Assembly: GCA_963932465.1 (NCBI GenBank)
Contig: OZ010788.1
Location: 201,626,559-201,690,558, forward strand
DNA: 64,000 bases
Reading direction: 5' to 3'
Source of the DNA: Maratus speciosus
Lineage: Eukaryota; Arthropoda; Arachnida; Araneae; Salticidae
Position 1 is the stretch's first letter. Every line of letters starts with the position of its first letter. A program made the translations under genes and the position numbers. Positions 36,087 to 48,980 of the stretch are shown one piece after another. The notes beneath the pieces are model-generated. The model did not search any database, had not been told where the DNA came from, and saw only the letters and a program-made list of their open reading frames with translations.

Positions 36087-36651
36087 CCGGAAAAATCAGG
36101 ATTTATATGCGAATCTATCCAATCCGTATTAAATACGGACTTTGAATAACTCATTATAAGAAATTTAAACGATTAAATAGCACCTCTTATTAAGTCAAAC
36201 CAAACACAAACTAAAACAAAACGAAACTCAAACATTCGTGAATAAGCACGCGCTGGTTGCATCAACAATGTTTTGTTTTGGCAGTACAAAGTGCACGGAC
36301 GGGCTGAACGGAGAAAACGAAGAGATAGAACATCACGCGCAGTCACATATGGATGGGAATTGGGATGAAGCGGCTGCGTTTTTGGATTTAGCCATTGCAA
36401 GAAAAGGGGTGTAGGTAGAAACGTGCTTTTAAGAAGTTTCGTTGAAAATGAATTTTCACGCCGCTTTTTCAGTTTTTTTTTCTTCTGCAAAGCCAAGAAA
36501 AAATAATTTATGTTTGAAAATACCAGAAACAAAAAAAAATTCCCTGTGTTTTCCAGATTTTTTTGGAATTTTTCAAAATTCCCTGCATTTTCACTGTTTT
36601 TGGAGGGTAATTTAAAATTCCCTGTGTTTTCCCGGTGGTGTGGCAACCCTG

Positions 36652-37206
36652 TAAGAAATGTAATCATAAATTATTCTTTCTTTGTAGTACAGTTAAAAAC
36701 TTTTTTTTTCTTTTCTCGAAATACGAAAAATATTACCAACATTTCTTTTTCAATACACACAAAACACATGTCATATTTGTGATAGTTTATGTACACACAC
36801 ACATGTGTTATGTGTATAGATTTGGAGGCGTCCATTATTCAGAGGTAAAAGTGTAAAAATATATGTGTTAAGAATTGAAAAAACATTTGCTAAATAGATG
36901 TTCACTATTGGGGAGTGTCTGTTAATGACTGTTTTATTTTACATAGATTTTTCAACTGAAAAATATTTTGGACATACTTTTTAAAAATCAGGTCAACCTG
37001 AATCTGACATGTAAGAATCACAGCCTAACCAGAACCGCAGCAAAAAAGCAGAAGTCAATCTATCCCATCCCAAAAAAATATATAGTGCCAGCCGGAACCA
37101 TGGGTCTGGTTACATTTGGGTAAAAGCGGGTTACCCAACACAATGCAGGGCTCTAATTGGGGCTTTAGAGGACAGACAAGGCATTAAGTAGCAACAGCAT
37201 CTAGAT
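36652..37206. other. PDCD5 intron 2 spacer
   Basis: AT-rich with a short ACACAC tract near 36795. A block at about 36990-37140 (GGTCAACCTGAATC, GGGTTACCC) looks like a decayed repeat related to 32090-32240. Confidence 0.35.
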
Positions 37207-38010
37207 TAGTGTTTCTCAACCAGTATGCCACGAGAGATTGTCAAATGTGCCACAAGGATTTTTGACAAATAATAAAAATTGAATGGTATATCAATGATAC
37301 AATATTTTCTATTTATCATGTGCTATCTTCTTTGATCACTCCTTTCCTCATATTAGCGTTTCTAGCACGCCCTTGTCCCTACCCATCAGGTTCCGGACTT
37401 TCTTTTTGCACAGTGAGTTTTCTTTCAACTCTGTGAGCAGGTGTTCGCCTTCTCAACTTCGATTGGAATTTGTTTTGGCTGGAAGCCATGTATTTTTTTT
37501 CTACTTTGAGTTTTCGGTCAAGAAGGGGGTACTTGTTGCTGATAAAAACAGGCCAAGGTTTTGATTTTCACTTCTCTGAATTGGTAAAAATGCAAAAAAC
37601 AGAAGTAAAGAAAACATAATGGACAAATATTTAATAAAATCTGGTGCTTCACAAATGGAAGATAAACAAAGAAACAAACGGAAGTTATAACGATGACTAT
37701 CGAATTCGGATTAATGTCAATTGAAATAGAAGACCCTCAAATACCATTCTGTGTAGTCTGCAAAAAGAAACAAGTCCACAAAGCAAGAAAGGCTTAAAAG
37801 TTGATGATGAAATGTGTACTTGTCTAGTGACTTTGGAGCTTCATTTTGATTTAATTTGTTCAAGAAAACAGGCTCAGCCCTGTTACTGAAAAAATTTTGT
37901 ATTTTTTTTTGTATTATACAACTTTTACATTTTTTATATTCAGGTGTGCCGTGAATAATTCCAGATATTTTCAGTGTGCCATCAACAGAAAAAGGTTGAG
38001 AAAAACACTG
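37207..38010 (+). mobile_element. hAT-like element with transposase remnant (TSD ATCTAGAT)
   Basis: Ends TAGTGTTTCTCAACC and inverted CAGTGTTTTTCTCAACC, flanked exactly by ATCTAGAT (37199-37206, 38011-38018). Inside (about 37618-37795) are MDKYLIKSGASQMED and, in another frame, MSIEIEDPQIPFCVVCKKKQ, the start and BED finger of a ZBED5-like hAT transposase. A large internal deletion removed the rest. Confidence 0.9.
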
Positions 38011-38248
38011 ATCTAGATACTACACAGGAACCTTTTGTGGATTTCCATACTCTCGTTTCCAACAATGTCCATTCATTTCAGTTCTGACTTCATTTTGTTC
38101 ACAATTGCAAAAGAGGTCTGCTCTCCATATCTATCAGGCCTAGATTGAGCCGCCCATACGAGCTTTCTGATAGCACTGCAACAAAGTTATCTGTAATTTC
38201 TAGGTTGTATGCCACTAAATGATGGTTCTCACATTAAACTGATGCAGG

Positions 38249-38330
38249 GTTCCCAGCAAAACATGTCTCACAATTTCCCTGGCCAAATCTAAAAAAATTC
38301 CATGACCATACACAAAATTTGCTTTGATAT
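38249..38330. repeat. End fragment of the CAGGGTTCCCAGCAAAACATG repeat family
   Basis: Matches the left end of the element at 46950-47313; the other end is missing. Confidence 0.6.
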
Positions 38331-38650
38331 AGTGATTAATCTTTTTTTTAAATATATTAATTGCTAGAATTTTAAAATAATATATTTCAAAAGCTTTAGA
38401 TACACTTTTATAAAATTAACACAAAACTCAATAACAAGCAGCATAAGAAAAATATTCAGAAATTTGTATCATAATAATATTAACTGTTATAAAAAGTAGA
38501 AAAAATAACTATTGCATTAAATAACTTATTAAATTATTTTTCCTGGAATACACAAATAACTTACGAAATTTTTTTTTTCAATGGAACATACACACAAATA
38601 AAAGTAAATACATTATAATCACAAAGTAAAAAAAAAAAGAAAGGGGTAAT

Positions 38651-40333
38651 GGGTGATTCTATGCAAATAGGCCATAATGATGAAACTGGAGGATATTTAA
38701 ATTTTTTCAACAGAAAAACCTAATGCATTTTTTTTTAACATGTAGTTTAGACATGGTTTTATCATATTAGCTCATGAAATTTAACTATTAATTAAAACAT
38801 ATATTTAAAATAAATTTTTAAACCTATTAAATATCATTCCCTCACATGCAACTACTACCACCCAAAAATATAAAAAATACCATTTCTTACTGAATTATTT
38901 AAAAAAAAAAATTCTGACTTCTGTATTTTAATATGAACACATAAAGTATTATTTCTTTGTATTACATTATTTTTTTGGTCTGCACATGTAATTTTTATTT
39001 GGCAAAAAAGTTTGCAACTCATATTTTCGATCATTCCCTCCCTCATTAATAATTCTGGATATTTGAGATAGGTGGTACTACTGTAGACTGAAACATTGCA
39101 CATGTGCTCAGCACATGGGTCTTACCTGTCCATAAAACAATATTTAGCCATCCTGGGTAAATAGTTCAGTGTGTAAGGAATAATTTAATAGACAGATTGG
39201 GCAAATGTTAAGATGATGTTATCATTCCCTCATTTATGTTTATAAAAATAATTTATTTTCTAAAAATGTATTAATGGGTGGTTTAGTTTTCTCTGAAGGG
39301 ATAATTTGAGTACATGTATTGTTTTTTAAATTTACTTTATGAGTACAAATTTTAAAAACTAATAATGTCCGTTTTATCATTCCCTCACTAGTCATTCCCT
39401 CATGTGAGAGAATTGTTCTATTATTTTTAAAAACTTGTAGAAAAGATATTTTTGTTGAAAATTTAATGCTTTTGATGAAAATGAATGCGTATTTTTAGGC
39501 AAATCAATGTATAAAATATTATTTATTATGCAAAAGGTAAAAGAAAAGTCAGCAAGGAAACAAAAAAAAAATCTCGTGAAGAAATTTCATCAAAATAACT
39601 TGTGAAAGAATTTAGCATTCAGTTGAAAATATTCCTGGTACACAGCAGAAATGTAGTTTATTAATATGAAGCAATTAAGAAAATAAAGTCATCTTAACCA
39701 CAAAACTATATCTTATTGCATATAGATTTCAGCGAAAACTTTTTTTGTATATTCCTTGAAGAAATTCAGGCAATACATTTCAAAAGAGATTGGCAACAAG
39801 GGTAATATGCATACAAACAATGGGGACTCAATAAATTTTATTTAACAGTACCTTTAGATCATTTGGATTAGATAATTTTGGAACATGAAATTAAAATGGA
39901 GAACTATTGGAAATTGATGACAAATCAGTCAAAGTAAATTCTGTTGAACCTACAGGCAATAGAAAGTTTAAGTGGCATATGAAAGAGGATATTTATGACA
40001 ACATGTGACTTTGTTTTTTTTTTAAAAAAAGAACCTCTAGAGCCTCTTAATAGCAGAGAATGTAGATTTAATCTTTCTGGACAAAAGCTTTCTTAAAAAT
40101 ATTATTTGAAATTGTTTTTCACAAAATTGTCATTTCCTCACATTGTAATCATCCCCTCATTCTAATAAAAATCTAAAAATTATATAGAATTTCTTAATAT
40201 TAAGCCTGACGGCTATTTTTTTCCCAATAAGGAGCTTTTCTAGTGTCTTGTTACAAAAAATTAGAAACTTCTGACATGATTTATTTTTTCTTCATCACTA
40301 TGTTGAAAATGGCCTATTTGCATAGAATCGCCC
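38651..40333. mobile_element. Unclassified transposon with TAAT duplication
   Basis: The left end GGGTGATTCTATGCAAATAG is an inverted copy of the right end (GGGCGATTCTATGCAAATAG), both continuing GCCAT. TAAT is on both sides (38647-38650, 40334-40337). The word TCATTCCCTCA (or one-base variants) recurs at least six times. A short plus-strand piece near 39900-40010 reads like protein (LEIDDKSVKVNSVEPTG, then FKWHMKEDIY), resembling a motif common in arthropod transposon proteins. Confidence 0.75.
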
Positions 40334-40849
40334 TAATGATTAAATAGCTTAAACTGTTACATAAAATAAATCTTTTATTTTTGACAAAAACTTTTAAACA
40401 CCTGAATATTAATATTTTTAATAATGCTTTTTTTCCCAGTGAATTTGGTTCATTTTCAATTGCTTCTTCTAATTCAGCAGCTTTTTTTCCCCCTTTGTTT
40501 TAATTCTTTTATTTATTTTTTGCTCTCTTGCCAACCCTTTTTCATTTACTACCTTTTCTTTTAATTTGCACTTATTTTCTAAATCTAATTTGTATCGTTT
40601 CTGGCTACACATATAAGAAAGAAGTTTTTAGTTAATAGCTATCTATAGTATCAACAGCTCCTGATTCTATGACAGCATCATAAACATGTCCAGTGGTGTA
40701 GTCGTAAAAAAAGCAGAAGGCATACGCTCTAAGCAGAGGGTAGGTGCTCAAGGCAGAGGGTAATACCTTACAGTGTATATAATATAGCTTTTTTGAGAAA
40801 CAGAGGGTATACGGTGTTCCTTAAAAATATCCAGAAGGTATATGGCATA

Positions 40850-43800
40850 CAGGGCCGTAGCTTGAACATTTCATTGGGGGGTAGGACCTGATTTTGGCGG
40901 CTTTTAATAATTTTGATTTTTCGTTCCCCCCTCCTCCATTCCTCTCCCCTGCTACATCATCACCACCGTGCTATCCTCATATTATCGCTCACGCCCCCCC
41001 CCCCCCCCCCTGCCACATCGTCACCACCGTGCTATAATTTATATCTTTTATATTTAATTCGCCCCGTGATGCTTTACACAACTATTATCCTGATTAATCG
41101 TTTTACCTTTTCAAAAACATTTTGCACTGTTGATTTGTTTACCTAATGTAGATATATATTTTCTAGAATATTAACTCCACTTTCAGTTATAATTTTACTC
41201 TCAACCACATTAATTCAGGGTATTCTAAAATTTTTCAGTTTATTCATGACAGATTCCAAGAACATCTCACAGATGATAAAATCAAAACATATTAAATGAA
41301 CATGCATGATTTACAGCAGAGAAAAGCAACCAATAATGAATATTACTACAATGAAGGGAGCATAATGTGTGGGGAAGTAAGACTCCAAACTTTAAGATTG
41401 TTCATAATTGGTGATATTTGGAATATGTTTTATTAGTTATACATTCAAAAACCAAATTCATAAAAAAGAGCTCAGAAACTAGGGTCACCTGTGATTTTGT
41501 TTATAGTAATTAGACATTCATCATTAACTCAAAGCAGTATAGTAAATAATCCATATAGGATATACTTGCTATACAATGTATTCAATACAATGTATCCGCC
41601 ACATTTGGCAGAAATTAATCAATTTGAATACATTTATACAACAGGCTTTTGAAGACACTGAGCGCAAACATGACAAGGGACCCTTATACCTATGCTATGT
41701 AGTATGCTTAAATAATTTTTATGTAAGTATCTGTAATGGATATATCTCCAATTTAATCTTGTTAATTCATGGCATATTCACGAAATCAGTTTTATTCATA
41801 AGGGCATGAAATTTGCAAGCATTCTTATTCAGATGCAATGAAATATGGAACAATGTAATTCTATATAGCAGATCATATTTTAGAAAATGGTTTCAAATTT
41901 AACATTTTGAAATAAAACAAACGGAGAAGGGTTGTCTTCGTTTAGGAATACATAAGAACACAAGATGCATACATAACACTTTAATTTCAATTCCAATTTT
42001 TACAAACTTTGTCAACAGATTGCCCCCCTTAAACTTAGGGGGTCTACAGACATACAGACGGGCCCAAAGAAATGCTTTTCAACTAAGTTTAAGAGTATTA
42101 AATAAAAAAATTTTGATCTAAGGAGGATTTTTTTAGGATCTTTTTTTTTCCCTTTCAAAAATACAAAAATGTTTGATGCAATACAGTTAGAATGTTTATT
42201 TCACGTCTACATGCATCAAACTTTCTACTTTTCATATTCCAATACAAATGACCCAAAAAGCTTTTTTTTCTTTTTAAATATGCGAAACACACACTGAATT
42301 GTAGCCGATTGTTACCTGGTGAACACTTCTCTCAATATCATGTCTCAAAAGCCTATTTAAAACACCAGTTTTGATTTTTGCAAAAAAATTACGCTGTTGA
42401 TTTCTAGAGACTTGATTAAAAATATGTGAAATTTTTTTTGCGAAGAGATATGATTTTATGAATGCGTTAAAAGTAATATTTTGATACTGCAACTAAAGTA
42501 AACAACTATACATGCTGTTACATTCTACTCCATCATCAACAATTTAAAACAATTCTTTCATAAATTAAGTTACATAATCTGCTTCCTTCGTAAATTTCTT
42601 TATTATTTTGATTTTTGTAAAAGGTGCCTACTTTATTTCTTCCGTTTATTTATTCCTGAAGCATTCGTGCCTAGGACATCACTTTCACTCACTTCAAGAA
42701 ACACATACCTCCAATCTTCCAAATGACCGGAATGTGGCCTCTGTTGCCTCATTTTTCACAATTCAAAGAGTTCAGGCTTCTAGGTGGAGGAAATTTTTGA
42801 TCAGAGGATTCTTTCAAGAGAATTACCATATTACCACCTTAAAGATCTACACAGCCAGTATCCGGCGAAATGAAATCAAAGTTTCAAATGGGCCAGGCCT
42901 ACAAAAAAATTAAGAGGACCTTGATACACCAAATTTTAAAAACTCTAATATTTTCACATCCGGAAGCTCTTGGTAAAGACATAGCATATCTGTGAAAACC
43001 TGGAATTATGACCGAGGACCTGATGCTCCTATGAGTGTCAGGTACACTCTGGTATAACCTCCCGGGATACTTGGAGGTGTGATCCCCGAACTATGCCGCT
43101 TAATCTTCAGAATATTTGAGTTTTGTCTCTGCGAACATGGTGTCCAAGGGTATTTGGGGTGCAGAGAGAGTGACGCATGCTGGGCGGTGCTCTTCTTTGG
43201 ATGGTAGTACAAATCGTGTCGACACCATACTGGCTTACACCAGTCCGCTTGATGCGATGCACATAAGGGTCATTTCCACTTTCTTTTTTCTACCAAGAAT
43301 CACCAAGAACTACCGAGATAAGCAAAAAATTGTGCTGCTAAGGATAAAATTACACTTACTGCCCTGCAAATGATTACAGTTCCTGTTTTCAGAATTATTT
43401 TTCCAGACATTAAAATTGTTTTTGTTATGGAATAGAGGTAGTAACAATTGTAAAATTAAATGTCTTATACAAATGTAATTTATAAGTAACTTATTTTGTA
43501 TTTTACGGTTAAAGTAAAGCACTTGTATAATTAATTGTAACTATTATTTAAATCTTTTCTTTATGGATGTTTGATGGCGCCCTCAAACCTTGTGTGGAGC
43601 CCTACTACTTGAACATATTGGAGAACCGTACTAACTCTTCCAGTCACTTCCACTTTCTTTACCAACTTTCTTTCTACTTTTTTTCAAGGGTGACCAACCA
43701 CTATTGAGATAAGCAGGAAATCAGTGTTGAATTCAGAGGGTGGCCCAAGGGAACATTTCCCCCCAGGAGCACTGAGATATCCCCTCCCAGAAGATTTGAG

Positions 43801-44752
43801 ATTTTGTGTTTTTCAATGGTCAAAAAGGTCAACCCTCCCCAGGGCCACAAAAATCCCTCCCAGAGAAAAGTGTCTGAATTCAACACTTCAGGAAATAGTT
43901 GTACTTCTGAGAACAGAATTACACGCACTGACCCGCAAATAATTACAATTTCTGTTTTCAGAATTATCTCTTCCTCATAATAAATTGTTTTTATTGGAGA
44001 ATAGAGGTTATAATTTAAGCCCTTTCTTTTGTGGATGCTTGATGGCGCCATTAAACCTTATGTGATGTCCTACTACTTAAACAGATTAGAGAGCTGTTCT
44101 AACCCCTCCAGTCACTTTCAGTTCTTTCTACTTTTTTTCTAGAACCAAGGATGACAACAACCACTTACACAAGAAGGAAATAATTGTACTTCTGAGGATT
44201 GAATTACACTTATTGTTCCGCAATTGATAACAATTCCTGTTTTCAGAAATTTTCTTCTGCTTGTATAAACTGTTTTTGTTAGCAAATAGAGGTAGTAAAC
44301 CTTCTTTTGTGTGTGTGGTGCCTGACAGCACCCTTAAATCTTCTGTAGAGCCCTACTACTTCATGATATTATAGAATCGTTTTAATCTTCTCCAGTCACT
44401 TCCACTTCTTTCCACTTTCTTTCTACAATCATGGGTGACTAACAACTACTGCGATAAGAAGAAAATAATTTTACTTCTATCCTGCAATTACTTATAATTC
44501 CTGCTTTTAATTTTTTTCTTCCGGAAATATAAATTTTTTTCGGGGTAGAGTTGTGGAATAGAGGTAGCAACAGGTCTGAAATTAAATGCCTTATACTAGT
44601 TTTGTATGTAAAAAGTAACTTACTTTGTAATTTTACATTTAAAATAAAATTCATTTATAATTACTTGTTACTAAACTAATACTAATATGGGCACCCTAGT
44701 ACTTGAACATATTGGGGGGAGGCTCCCCCCCCCCCCTAAAGATATGTCCCTG
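40850..44752. mobile_element. hAT-like element, TSD ATGGCATA, with internal tandem array
   Basis: Left end CAGGGCCGTAGC, right end inverted CAGGGACATATC. Exact ATGGCATA at 40842-40849 and 44753-44760. Four degenerate tandem units in 43300-44500 (core TTACACTTACTGCCCGCAA, ATTCCTGTTTTCAGAATT). No transposase recognised. A less AT-rich block at 43010-43270 is unexplained. Confidence 0.88.
43722..43888. mobile_element. 167-bp hAT-like MITE, TSD CAGGAAAT
   Basis: Inverted ends CAGTGTTGAATTCAGA / TCTGAATTCAACACT, flanked by CAGGAAAT at 43714-43721 and 43889-43896. It lies in a tandem unit of the 40850-44752 element: third nesting level. Confidence 0.87.
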
Positions 44753-44811
44753 ATGGCATATACCACTGTATACCCTCCACTACATCCCTGAACATATCTC
44801 TAATTCACTAC

Positions 44812-45107
44812 AGGGCTCCCAACAAACATGTCTGGCAATTTCCCTGACAAAATGTGGATACAATGAAATTCGCTATTTTTTTCCACAATACTTTGACAAA
44901 ATTAGCAATATTTTTTGCAGCCATTTGATGAATTTGGCAATTTTTTTCCCAAGAATATTTGACAAATTTCACGTCATTTTTCAGTCAGACTTCTCCATGA
45001 ATTTTTAGAAAATATTTGTGAATTCCCTGCCTTTTCCTATATATTTTTAAATTTTCCAGACTACTTTGAAATTCCCTGACTTTCCATGTCATTGGGAACC
45101 CTGCAAT
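44812..45107. mobile_element. hAT-like TTCCCTGAC-family element with minisatellite trace
   Basis: Ends CAGGGCTCCCAACAAACATG and inverted CAGGGTTCCCAATGACATGG. Inside, a few TTTGACAAATT-plus-T-run units resemble the 30-bp minisatellite. No clean TSD. Confidence 0.7.
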
Positions 45108-45172
45108 GTCTTATTTGGCCCCTTTCATTAAGATTTCTCAAGAAAACCTATTCTCCAATTAACCCTCATAGT

Positions 45173-46163
45173 CAGTGGTGGCTCGTGGATTATTTAAAGG
45201 GGGTTCACAACACAATATAAAAATTATGAAAATAAAATTTGCAGGTAGGATGTAAAACAGGTTAAAATACATTTTTGCAGTATTGAATTCAGAATCATTT
45301 TTCTCTGAATGGAATTTCGCTGTTCCGGGGATGATAATATGGATTTCGGGAGGGGAGGGGGGGGGGGGGGGATCTTATACAAAATTTTATTTAATTATAA
45401 TAAAAGACTTATAATGTCTTAATTATAAGATATTAATTATCCTACAATTAATAAAAGACATTGAAAACAAAACAGCCTGTTTGTGAATTCACATCCACAA
45501 ATTATTAACATTTGTCATAAAACAAGACTAAATTCTTTTTTGAAATCTCTTATTTTAATTTTCGTCACTTGGAGTAGATTTAGAAAAGATGTTCGCTTAC
45601 GCAATTTAATTTCAATCTTTTTTTCTGTTTCTTTAGTTCTGAAATATTGATTTTACTAGTTTCCATTTTAATTGCTTGTAACTACTTCCTGCCCTTAATA
45701 ATAAAAGTAGGAACAATATAAACAGGCAGATAAACAATTAGCAAAAAATCATCTAACTTAATATTCAAATTGCAGGAAAAATCAAACGAACAAGAATATT
45801 TTTGGCAAAAATGAATGCTATTGCACATTATAGGTAGTGCGAACGAAACGCTCTGAACAAGGCGTTGCTCTGACTTTCGTTTTCCCGTTTCTGTCAGCAT
45901 AAGCTGAGTTTGAAGTTTGAAGGGCATGTCTCTGCTTGCGTGTGCGATCAGCTTTGAAAACTTTCAAATTTTCTTCAGTAACAATTTATTATGGACCTAT
46001 CTAAAAAAGCAGACGGAGGGGAAGGCATGAGTGCATTATACTTGTATTGGAGATCAACAAAAAATTAGAAACTTTTTATAATTATTTAATTTGTTAAATT
46101 AAATCTTCAAATTTCTTTGGGGGGTTCACGTGCTCGTGTGCGCCAATGGAAGAGCCACCACTG
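45173..46163. mobile_element. hAT-like element, TSD CTCATAGT
   Basis: Ends CAGTGGTGGCTCGTGG and inverted CAGTGGTGGCTCTTCC, with exact CTCATAGT at 45165-45172 and 46164-46171. It ends only about 130 bp from PDCD5 exon 2. Contains a 15-base G run (45357-45371). Confidence 0.9.
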
Positions 46164-46291
46164 CTCATAGTTAATATTTTATAAATTTTGTGTTAAGTTA
46201 GATAATGTGCAAAAAAATTTTTACTAAAAATGATATTAGGCAAAAAAATATTTTAAAATCAAAATAGCAGCTTATCTACATCACAACTTAC

Positions 46292-46400
46292 ATCGGCTGC
46301 GAGCTTCTTTGGATAGGACTTGGGTCAATATATGATTTTTAAATTCTTCTTCCTTGGCTTTTTGTTCTTCAGCAGCAGCAGCTTGATTTCCAGGAGCCCC
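46292..46400 (-). CDS. PDCD5: PDCD5 exon 2 (residues 24-59 plus one base)
   Basis: Begins after acceptor TTTATTTAG and ends at a strong donor (GTAAGT), leaving phase 1. The translation runs from GAPGNQAAAAEEQKAK through EEFKNHILTQVLSKEARSR. This matches the helical core of PDCD5, where the human protein has RNSILAQVLDQSARARLS. Intron 1 upstream is about 4.7 kb; intron 2 downstream is about 16.7 kb and full of transposons. Confidence 0.93.
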
Positions 46401-46949
46401 CTAAATAAAGAGCATAATTTTAATTTTCCCAAAACAAAGTCTTAAAAATTCACTACAGAATCGGGTAATTTTTCATTTAAAAGTCTATTTTCATATTAAA
46501 TCTGTGGGAATAAAGTGAAAAATAAAAATGGAGTATAAAATACAATAGCCTCCTGTTATATCATGGCTTGATGCATCACTTTTGTGTTTGTTGCTCTCTG
46601 AAAAACAAATTCTATCTTATCACATTTTTATGTAACTTTTACATATATATATGTTACACCACGGTTTAATTAATTTTGGCATTTTATCTTCTATTCAATA
46701 CATTTTATTCAGAAATCCTGCAACTAATTTGGAAATTTCTTTATGCAGCTTTCAGAATTTTTCTCACAATTCACGCCGATTTTTTGACATTCATAAATGC
46801 ATTAATATCAATAATAAAAATCATTACTATAATTAATATTAATTAGTATTAATATCTTATCTCAATATAGCAAATTTTGTCCTATTTTCAATAAAGTTTA
46901 TTCGTATTCATACAGCAATTTTTAATGCGATTTTTTGATATTTGTAAAA

Positions 46950-47313
46950 CAGGGTTCCCAGCAAAACATGACTGTTAATTTCCCTGACCAAATCTCAAAA
47001 AAATCCATGACTATACGGGCATACAGCAAAATTTGCTATTTATTTTTGCAATCCTTTGTCTAAATTAGTGATTTTTTTCTGTGATCGCTCTTCGAATTTC
47101 TGGGAATTTTTTTTTTTTTTGCAATCGTTTGAGGAATTTCATAATTTTTTTACCGAGAACATTTGATGAATTTCGCGTCATTTTTTATTTTCTACCCCAG
47201 ACTTTTTAGAAAATATTTGCAAATTCCCTGACTTTTCCTATATATTTTGGAATTTCCCTGACTACTTTGAAATTCCCTGACTTTCCATATTTTCCGTTGT
47301 TGGGAATCCTGTA
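46950..47313. mobile_element. hAT-like TTCCCTGAC-family element, second copy
   Basis: Left end CAGGGTTCCCAGCAAAACATG begins near 46952, right end inverted CAGGATTCCCAACAACGG. TTTCCCTGAC subterminal repeats. Internal units again resemble the TTTGACGAAATT minisatellite. Confidence 0.7.
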
Positions 47314-47610
47314 AAAGGAATCCAATTTAGATTTTTTAACCCAACATTTTGTTCCTCTGCGATTTTTGAATTCTTACGTGTATTTTTAAATTTTTCACAA
47401 ATTTTTTTATGCAATTTTTAAAGCTTTTGTTTCGATTCACAAATATATTTTCAATTCAAGATGATATTTATTAAAAAAAAGGAACACGCTTTTCAATTCC
47501 AAATCATTTGAGTAATCGTGCCTCAAATTTTATTCCTTAAAGTGTAAAAAAGATCCCATGAATATGTCAAAAAGTTTTGCGTTGTTGGAAAAATTTGTTG
47601 AGAAGCAAAC

Positions 47611-48548
47611 AGAAATAATGATTAAAAGAAAAAGAACCTAAAGCAAAACCCTTCTTTTCCTTACTATTAAAATAAAATAATTGGTACCTACTTTTGCTAT
47701 TAATTGGCCGATTTTGTTCAAATTTTCAGCAACATGCAATAATAATAAATTAGGCTGTGTATCAAATTTTTATTAAAATGGAAAAAGTTTCAAGAAAATT
47801 ATAGCTACCCATAAAAAAGTGCACTATTAGACTCACTAAGAAAAAAAGATCACCACGACTTGTGGTTTGTTTATTTGGCTCTGAGAACTCTGACACTGTA
47901 AGAATCAGATAAGCATTCCATTTTTATAAATGTTTCGTTATGCAAAAAAGAAACAGTTTCAACAAAAATATTTTATGAAGCAAAATTGAAGAAAAAGAGT
48001 ATTTATTTTAAACGTATCAATTTTTTTTTTTTTTTTTTACACGATACTACTTCATTTTTCATTAACATCTTCCTTTAATAATTCCTTTCCAAACAGAAAT
48101 AATGATTAAAAGAAAAAGAACCTAAAGCAAAATCCTTCTTTTCCTTACTATTAAAATAAAATATTTTGTACTTTTGTTATTAATTAGCTGATTTTGTTCA
48201 AATTTTCAGCAACATGCAATAATAATAAATTAGGCTGTGTATCAAATTTTTATTAAAATGGAAAAAGTTTCAAGAAAATTATATCTACCTATAAAAAAGT
48301 GCACTATTAGACTCAATAGGAAAAAAAGCTCACCACGACTTTTGGTTTGTTTATTTGGCTCCGAAAACTCTGACACTGTGAGAATCAGATAAGCATTCCA
48401 TTGATAAATGTTTCGTTATGCAAAAAAGAAACAGTTTCAACAAAAATATTTTATGAAGCAAAATTAAAGAAAAAGAGTATTTATTTTAAATGCATCAATT
48501 ATTTTTTTTACACGATACTACTTCATTTTTCTTTAACATCTTCCTTTA
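47611..48548. repeat. 484-bp tandem duplication
   Basis: 47611-48094 and 48095-48548 are near-identical (a few substitutions and short indels, mainly at the T run near 48020). No coding sequence. A recent local duplication in PDCD5 intron 1. Confidence 0.9.
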
Positions 48549-48980
48549 ATGTCCGCTTGCGATGCAATGAAAGGATAACTTTAAAGAATGAGATCTTGAG
48601 GCATTTAAAAAACACATGCCGTTTTCGGACGATTTTCTAATTGAAAATGCAATCAGTATCAGGTGCTGCATCTGTTTTTTGCATGGGTAGGATGGATTAA
48701 GGGGCTACTTCATTTATGTGAAAATACTCGCTTATTAATGTTAAATCGAATGGAAGACATTTTTAAAAATATCTCGCTTGCATTTCAATATTTTTATTTT
48801 ATTTTATTTATTTTTGCATTGGCTAGCTGAGGTCGATCTTTGCAAAGGCCGTTTTCTACTTTTTTGATTTTCTCTGCAGGATTTTTTTAAAGTGATACTT
48901 AAAGTATCCAAATAAAAGAAAACCTGTAAACAAAATTGAAAAATCCTATAAAGAAATTTCATAACAAAATGTACCAAATC

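Larger units (their letters stand above)
32652..36651 (-). mobile_element. hAT-like element with BED-finger transposase and nested insertions
   Basis: Left end CAGGGTTGCTACTC, right end inverted CAGGGTTGCCACACC. TTCCCTGT-rich subterminal DNA on both sides. It contains two other hAT elements (32764-33444, 33556-35151) and a transposase N-terminal frame at 35490-36086. No matching 8-bp TSD at these ends, so the outer boundary is tentative. Confidence 0.6.
40691..44790. mobile_element. Outer hAT-like MITE split by a 3.9-kb hAT element
   Basis: Ends CAGTGGTGTAGTCG and inverted CAGGGATGTAGTGG, TSD AACATGTC/AACATATC (7 of 8). Only about 197 bp belong to this element: 40691-40849 and 44753-44790, minus one TSD. 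Confidence 0.85.

Noticed and set aside
43006..43373. Possible gene in a less AT-rich block
   Set aside because: Open frames on both strands are short and show no recognisable domain; the block lies inside a hAT-like element.
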